From Bacteroidales bacterium (lineage in GTDB: Bacteria > Bacteroidota > Bacteroidia > Bacteroidales > UBA932): 64,000 bases of DNA. The notes under the pieces are model-generated. The model was not told the origin of the DNA. It made no database searches and worked only from the letters and a program-made list of their open reading frames with translations. The stretch lies in contig JAFQGK010000018.1 of the NCBI GenBank assembly GCA_017398335.1, forward strand, positions 62,001-126,000, read 5' to 3'. Shown here one piece after another: positions 59,346-64,000 of this stretch; the first letter of the stretch is position 1; each line of letters begins with the position of its first letter. The position numbers and the translations under genes are program-made.

Positions 59346-60514
59346 GGTGGATTTCAATAATAATTCTGTTCATTTCGTTATCAACTGCAGCCCAGGGGCA
59401 GAATATCAAGGCTCAGGAGGAAAAGAGGGCCAGGCTGGAAAGGGAGATTGAGATCCTGGATCGCCAGCTCTCCGAGAACGCATCCAAGAGCAGCAGCATG
59501 CTTTCCAATCTGACGCTGATACGCAAGAAGGTGTCAAACAGAAAGGCTCTGGTGGCGGAAAGCGACCGTGAAATCAGGGTGCTGTCAGACAAGATATATC
59601 TTAAGCAGCGTTCCATCAACCGCATGCAGGCAAGGATTGACACTCTTTCAAACCATTATTCAAAGCTGGTGCTGAGTGCATATAAGAACAGGGATGCACG
59701 TCTCTGGTATATGTATATGCTGGCAAGCGATAATCTGGGACAGGCTTTCCGAAGAATGTCATATTTCAAGAATCTTTCATCACAGATGAATCAGGAGGCC
59801 AGGAGGATAAAGGAAGCCAAACTGGAACTCGAGAAGGAAAGGGAAGATCTGAAGGTACTGAAAAAGGAGGCTGAGTCTGTAAAGGCAGTGAGGTCTGCGG
59901 AACTGGTCAAGCTTCAGGGAGAGGAAAAGCAGTCTGATAAGATTGTCAAGCAGCTTCAGAAGAACCGCAGGATGTATCAGAACCAGCTGGCAGCCAAGAA
60001 GAGGCAGGTAGATGCCTTGAACCGTGAGATTGAGAGGATGGTGTCTTCGGCTATGAATGGAGGTACATCTAAGGGATCTTCCGGCAAGACGGACTTTGAC
60101 AGAAAGCTTGCCGCTGAATTTTCCAAGAATAAGGGAAATCTTCCTTGGCCGGCAGACGGACCGATTGTCGACAGATTCGGTCAGAAATTCCATCCTGTAT
60201 ACAAGAATCTTAAGCTTCCGCCTAATAACGGAGTGGATATAGCGCTCGCTAAAGGTGCGAAAGTCAGGGCTGTATTTGATGGGGTGGTAAGGCAGATTGT
60301 CGTAATGCCGGGATATAACAAGTGTATCCTTGTTCAGCATGGAAACTATTTTACATTCTATTGCAAGCTCGGAAGTACTTCGGTCAAGGCGGGGGATAAG
60401 GTAAAGACTGGCGACCTGCTTGGAACCGTTGATGTTATAAATGATCAGATACAGCTCCATTTCCAGGTATGGCAAGGCAATAAGCCGCAGGATCCGGAGC
60501 ATTGGCTAAGATAG
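59342..60514 (+). CDS. EnvC-like murein hydrolase activator (M23 domain)
   Basis: 390 residues; signal peptide (1-19), a long coiled coil (about 25-230, KAQEEKRARLEREIEILDRQL and KLELEKEREDLKVLKKEAE), then an M23/LytM domain (about 265-390): NNGVDIALAKGAKVRAVFDGVV, GYNKCILVQHGNYFTFYCKL, LHFQVW. Active M23 enzymes use HxxxD and HxH; here the first ligand position is NNGVD and the later one is FYCKL where HLS would be, so zinc ligands appear incomplete, as in EnvC, which activates amidases without cutting. Start overlaps the TPR stop. Confidence 0.88.
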   Translation: MRWISIIILFISLSTAAQGQNIKAQEEKRARLEREIEILDRQLSENASKSSSMLSNLTLIRKKVSNRKALVAESDREIRVLSDKIYLKQRSINRMQARIDTLSNHYSKLVLSAYKNRDARLWYMYMLASDNLGQAFRRMSYFKNLSSQMNQEARRIKEAKLELEKEREDLKVLKKEAESVKAVRSAELVKLQGEEKQSDKIVKQLQKNRRMYQNQLAAKKRQVDALNREIERMVSSAMNGGTSKGSSGKTDFDRKLAAEFSKNKGNLPWPADGPIVDRFGQKFHPVYKNLKLPPNNGVDIALAKGAKVRAVFDGVVRQIVVMPGYNKCILVQHGNYFTFYCKLGSTSVKAGDKVKTGDLLGTVDVINDQIQLHFQVWQGNKPQDPEHWLR

Positions 60515-60542
60515 TTTCTGAGGGCCTGAAAATTTAGACGTT

Positions 60543-61709
60543 ATGAAGAAGACTACAGTATTTTTGACAGGTGGAACCGGCAATATGGGGTGGGCCGGCT
60601 TTCAGGAGTTATATAAGAGAAAGGAAAGATTCAACATCAGGCTTCTTGCCCGCGACAGCAAAAAGAATCACAAGATGCTTGACAAGTATGCCGACGACCC
60701 TTCTGTCGCTGTCATATGGGGCGACCTTACCCGCTATGAGGATGTGCTGGCAGGAGTGACAGGTTCCGATTATGTCCTCCATGTTGGTGGAATGGTTTCG
60801 CCGGCAGCGGACTACTATCCGGAAAAGACCCTAAAGGTCAACGTGCTTGCGGCAGAGAATGTGGTCAAGGCCGTACAGGCTCAGACAAATTCCGATGATA
60901 TAAAGGTGGTATACATAGGTTCTGTCGCCCAGTATGGTGACAGAAACCCGCCTCGCCACTGGGGAGATGCGAATGACCCGCAGACTCCTGCGAAATTCGA
61001 TATGTATGCCCTTTCCAAGATCAGGTCAGAGGAAATCTTTGCAAAGGCAGGATTCAGGAACTGGGTTTCTCTCCGTCAGAGCGGTATTCTTTATCCCGGC
61101 ATACTCAAGGTCGTGAATCCTACGGCTTTTCATGTGCCTGTGGGAGGCGTGTTGGAGTGGGCTACCATTGAGGACTCCGGCCGTCTGCTTGCACAGGTCT
61201 GTGAGGACTGGGTGCCTGATGAATTCTGGAACAAAGCCTATAACATCAGCAGCGGAGAACAGTACAGGATGACCAATTATGAGTTTGAGACCCGCCTGCT
61301 GAATGCTCTCGGGCTTCCTGGCCCGGAGAAGGTTTTCGAGCCTCATTGGTTCGCCTTGAAGAACTTCCATGGAATGTGGTATACTGATGCAGACAAACTC
61401 GAGGAGTACCTTCATTTCCGTGCGAATGTTCCTGTGGATGAATATTTTGCAACTATGAAATCAAAGCTGCCGTGGTTCTACTCTCTTGCTTTTCTTGCTC
61501 CTTCCTGGGCGGTGAAGATGTTCATGAGGCCTTATGCTTTCGAAAAAGGTATGGGAACCCAGTGGTGGAAGGAGAATGACCTGGAGAAGTTCAATGCCTA
61601 CTATGGTTCTCGTGAGGACTATGATGCAATCAAGTCGTGGGATGATGTGCGTCCGGCGCCTCTTGAGAAAAATCTGGAAGCAGCACGAAGAAAAGGAGAA
61701 CTGAAATGA
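60543..61709 (+). CDS. NAD-dependent epimerase/dehydratase family protein
   Basis: 388 residues, extended SDR. Rossmann loop TGGTGNMGWAGF (9-20), DLTRYEDV, VYIGSVAQYGDRNPPRHWGD, and the catalytic Tyr-x-x-x-Lys in MYALSKIRSEE. The C-terminal half is longer than in sugar epimerases and includes an unfamiliar segment (LPWFYSLAFLAPSWAVKMFMRPYAFEKGMGTQWW). Substrate unknown; sugar-nucleotide or steroid-like substrates are both possible. Overlaps nrdG by ATGA, an odd partner. Confidence 0.85.
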   Translation: MKKTTVFLTGGTGNMGWAGFQELYKRKERFNIRLLARDSKKNHKMLDKYADDPSVAVIWGDLTRYEDVLAGVTGSDYVLHVGGMVSPAADYYPEKTLKVNVLAAENVVKAVQAQTNSDDIKVVYIGSVAQYGDRNPPRHWGDANDPQTPAKFDMYALSKIRSEEIFAKAGFRNWVSLRQSGILYPGILKVVNPTAFHVPVGGVLEWATIEDSGRLLAQVCEDWVPDEFWNKAYNISSGEQYRMTNYEFETRLLNALGLPGPEKVFEPHWFALKNFHGMWYTDADKLEEYLHFRANVPVDEYFATMKSKLPWFYSLAFLAPSWAVKMFMRPYAFEKGMGTQWWKENDLEKFNAYYGSREDYDAIKSWDDVRPAPLEKNLEAARRKGELK

Positions 61710-62197
61710 AGATAAGGATTCTCGATATAGCATACGAAACAATGGCCGACGGCCCGGGTCTGCGTACATCAATCTATTGTGCAGGCTGTGCGCATCATTG
61801 CCCTGGATGTCATAATCCTCAGTCGTGGGATTTCGCTGCGGGCCAGGAAATGGACGTGGAAGAACTGCTGATGATTGTCAAGGACGACGAGTTTGCCGAT
61901 GTCACTTTTTCAGGAGGCGATCCGTTATATCAGGTTGAGGCATTTACTGAACTTGCCCGTCGCATCAAGGAGGAGACAGGCAAGAATATATGGTGCTACA
62001 CAGGATTCAAATATGAGGATATACAGGCGGATGACCGTATGAGCCGGATACTTCCATATATAGACACCCTTGTCGACGGGCCTTTCGTCGCAGATCTTCG
62101 CGACCCTGACCTTCCGTTCCGCGGAAGCTCCAACCAGCGCATCATCCATCTGACAAAAAAAGAAGACGATGCCATTCCCGGCACCGTCTCCATATAG
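61706..62197 (+). CDS. nrdG: Anaerobic ribonucleotide reductase activating protein
   Basis: 163 residues, radical SAM. The Cys motif is CAHHCPGCHNP (CxxxCxxC), preceded by DGPGLRTSIYCAGC and followed by FSGGDPLYQ, IWCYTGFKYEDI and LVDGPFVADLRD. It generates the glycyl radical on NrdD with SAM and a reduced iron-sulfur cluster. Convergent with nrdD across a 13-base gap, whereas the two genes are usually in the same direction. Confidence 0.95.
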   Translation: MKIRILDIAYETMADGPGLRTSIYCAGCAHHCPGCHNPQSWDFAAGQEMDVEELLMIVKDDEFADVTFSGGDPLYQVEAFTELARRIKEETGKNIWCYTGFKYEDIQADDRMSRILPYIDTLVDGPFVADLRDPDLPFRGSSNQRIIHLTKKEDDAIPGTVSI

Positions 62198-62210
62198 ATT
62201 AAGGTCTGGT

Positions 62211-64000
62211 TTATTTGTGAACCACTCTGTCCTTGAGCTCAGCAAGCTTGGCGCTGTTCCAGCGGCCTGTCGTGCCGACAAGGTAACCAGTGATTCTCTG
62301 AAGCTTGTCGATCTTGTTGCTCTTGCAATGAGGGCATTTCTCAAGATTTGCATCAGCATTCTCATATCCGCAGTCAAGACAACGGTTGCGGTTGTGGTTA
62401 ACTGAACCGTATCCGATATTGTACTTGTCCATAAGGTCAACGATGGCCATGATAGCTTCAGGGTTGTGAGTTGCATCTCCGTCAATCTCCACATAGAAGA
62501 TGTGGCCACCACCGGTCAGTGCGTGATAAGGTGCCTCGACCTCAGCCTTGTGCTTAGGAGTGCACTTGTAGTATACAGGCACGTGGTTGGAGTTGGTGTA
62601 GTAGTCCTTGTCTGTAATTCCCGGGAGTACACCGAATTTCTTGCGATCTCCTCTTGTGAACCTGCCTGAAAGGCCCTCTGCAGGAGTTGCCAGAACACTG
62701 AAGTTGTGTCTGTACTTCTCTGAGAATTCACCCACCTTGTCTTTCATGAATGTAACAATGCGGAGTCCTAGTTCCTGAGCCTCAGCAGATTCGCCATGGT
62801 GCTTTCCGCAGAGAGCGATGAGGGTTTCGGCAAGTCCGATGAATCCGATACCGAGGGTTCCATGGTTGATTACTGCCTCGATTGTGTCGTTCTCGCCGAG
62901 TTTCTCGCTGTCAAGCCAGAGAGCGCCCATGAGCAGCGGGAACTGCTTCTTGAGAGCGGTCTTCTGGAAGTTGAATCTTTCGTTGAGCTGTTTTGCTGCG
63001 ATGTCAAGAGCCCAGTCGAGCTTGTGGAAGAACTCGTGGATCCTGTCCTCCTGATCCGGAATGTTCATACACTCGATCGCGAGCTTCACTATATTGATCG
63101 TAGTGAACGAAAGGTTTCCTCGGCCGATCGAAGTCTTAGGTCCGAATCTGTTCTCGAATACGCGGGTACGGCATCCCATTGTGGCAACCTCATACTGGTA
63201 TCTCTTAGGGTCGTCTGCCTTCCAGAGCTCGTGCTGGTTGAAAGGAGCGTCAAGATTCACGAAGTTCGGGAAGAATCTTCTTGCAGATACCTTGCATGCG
63301 AACTTGTAAAGGTCATAGTTGCGGTCCTCAGGCAAGTAGCTTACTCCTCTCTTCTTCTTCCAGATCTGGATAGGGAAGATGGCTGTAGATCCGTTACCCA
63401 CACCTTCATAGGTTGTGTTCAGGATCTCGCGGATGACGCAACGTCCTTCGGCAGATGTGTCGGTTCCATAGTTGATGGAACTGAACACCACCTGATTTCC
63501 TCCGCGTGAGTGGATGGAGTTCATGTTGTGCACGAATGCTTCCATAGACTGGTGTACACGGCTCACTGTCATATTGATAGCGTGCTGAATGACCCTGTCG
63601 TCTCCCTGTATACCCACGAGGTCACGTCTGATATAGTCGTCGATGCTTACGTTATATAGTCTTGAATAATCTTCTCCGTTGATTTCTCCGATCTTGTCCA
63701 ACTCTTCCTGGAATGAGCGTCTTACGAATGGCGCCATATAGAAGTCGAATGCCGGGATAGCCTGTCCGCCGTGCATTTCGTTCTGTACGGTCTCCATGGA
63801 AATACATCCGAGGATGCTGGCAGTCTCGATTCTCTTGGCAGGACGGGACTCGCCGTGGCCTGCAAAGAAACCGTCCTCAAGAATCTTGTCAAGAGGATGC
63901 TGGATACAGGTAAGGCTCTTGGTAGGGTAGTAGTCCTTGTCGTGGATGTGGATGTAGTTGTTCTTTACCGCATCCTTCACCTCTTCAGACAGCATGCACT
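62211..64000 (-). CDS. nrdD: Anaerobic ribonucleoside-triphosphate reductase (partial)
   Basis: The reading frame is open to the window's right edge, so the N-terminal part (including any ATP-cone domain) is missing. The visible 596 residues include IHIHDKDYY, SRGGNQVVFSSINYGTD, NLSFTTINIVKLA, TLGIGFIGLAE, and the C-terminal zinc site CLDCGYENADANLEKCPHC followed by RITGYLVGTTGRWNSAK, which holds the radical Gly. Reduces NTPs to dNTPs without oxygen, marking anaerobic life. Activated by the adjacent NrdG. Confidence 0.95.
   Translation of the reverse strand, partial: CMLSEEVKDAVKNNYIHIHDKDYYPTKSLTCIQHPLDKILEDGFFAGHGESRPAKRIETASILGCISMETVQNEMHGGQAIPAFDFYMAPFVRRSFQEELDKIGEINGEDYSRLYNVSIDDYIRRDLVGIQGDDRVIQHAINMTVSRVHQSMEAFVHNMNSIHSRGGNQVVFSSINYGTDTSAEGRCVIREILNTTYEGVGNGSTAIFPIQIWKKKRGVSYLPEDRNYDLYKFACKVSARRFFPNFVNLDAPFNQHELWKADDPKRYQYEVATMGCRTRVFENRFGPKTSIGRGNLSFTTINIVKLAIECMNIPDQEDRIHEFFHKLDWALDIAAKQLNERFNFQKTALKKQFPLLMGALWLDSEKLGENDTIEAVINHGTLGIGFIGLAETLIALCGKHHGESAEAQELGLRIVTFMKDKVGEFSEKYRHNFSVLATPAEGLSGRFTRGDRKKFGVLPGITDKDYYTNSNHVPVYYKCTPKHKAEVEAPYHALTGGGHIFYVEIDGDATHNPEAIMAIVDLMDKYNIGYGSVNHNRNRCLDCGYENADANLEKCPHCKSNKIDKLQRITGYLVGTTGRWNSAKLAELKDRVVHK

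Overview
The window looks like chromosomal DNA of a member of the Bacteroidales (Bacteroidota), species not identifiable by eye. Evidence seen directly: many intergenic regions carry the Bacteroidota -7 promoter element TAnnTTTG, ribosome binding sites are weak, and family choices are typical of the phylum (BACON-repeat lipoprotein, DUF3109, cytochrome b558-type SdhC, DAHP synthase fused to type II chorismate mutase, TssR-like VWA protein, signal-peptide TPR proteins).

Region 1 (1-23.6 kb) is mostly housekeeping: MetX-like acyltransferase with a divergent Lrp/AsnC regulator; an EEP-fold lipoprotein; an aquaporin; tRNA-Leu(UAA); a PAP2 phosphatase; a RAYT-type HUH transposase flanked by GC-rich palindromes and by a decayed copy of the neighbouring comF 3' end; comF; fabG; a short-form S-adenosylhomocysteinase; ddl and prmC; a lipoprotein; a U32 protein; a TPR protein; a catalytically dead M16-like protein coupled to a DUF3109 gene; small membrane and coiled-coil proteins; hemW; aminopeptidase P.

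Region 2 (23.6-45.6 kb) is the most unusual part: a same-strand array of 14 tightly spaced genes, by eye more AT-rich than its flanks. It is preceded by a promoter and a roughly 190-nt structured RNA with a possible terminator/antiterminator switch. The genes encode a zinc-ribbon protein with an FHA-like tail, a Ser/Thr kinase-FHA, an FHA-TM-coiled-coil protein with a trypsin-like domain lacking its catalytic His and Ser, a PP2C phosphatase, a second membrane-anchored kinase, several envelope proteins, a TssR-like VWA protein, a LolD/MacB-like ABC transporter pair, a BACON-repeat lipoprotein of about ten repeats, an FHA-DUF805 membrane protein, a WG-repeat protein and an outer-membrane beta-barrel. 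My inference is a phospho-signalling system that spans the envelope. It resembles the kinase/phosphatase/FHA control of type VI secretion, but no T6SS sheath, Hcp, VgrG or ClpV gene is present in this window.

Region 3 (45.6-64 kb) returns to housekeeping: an sdhC without adjacent sdhA/B, pyrH-frr, an aromatic amino acid operon (pheA, aminotransferase, tyrA, DAHP synthase-chorismate mutase) preceded by a Phe/Tyr-rich leader peptide and terminator (a clear attenuator), lpxK-dus, mlaE-mlaF, an ECF sigma factor with a putative anti-sigma protein fused to a beta-barrel, a TPR protein with an EnvC-like M23 protein, an epimerase, and nrdG convergent with nrdD (cut by the window end). All functional calls rest on motif recognition by eye; no database search was run.
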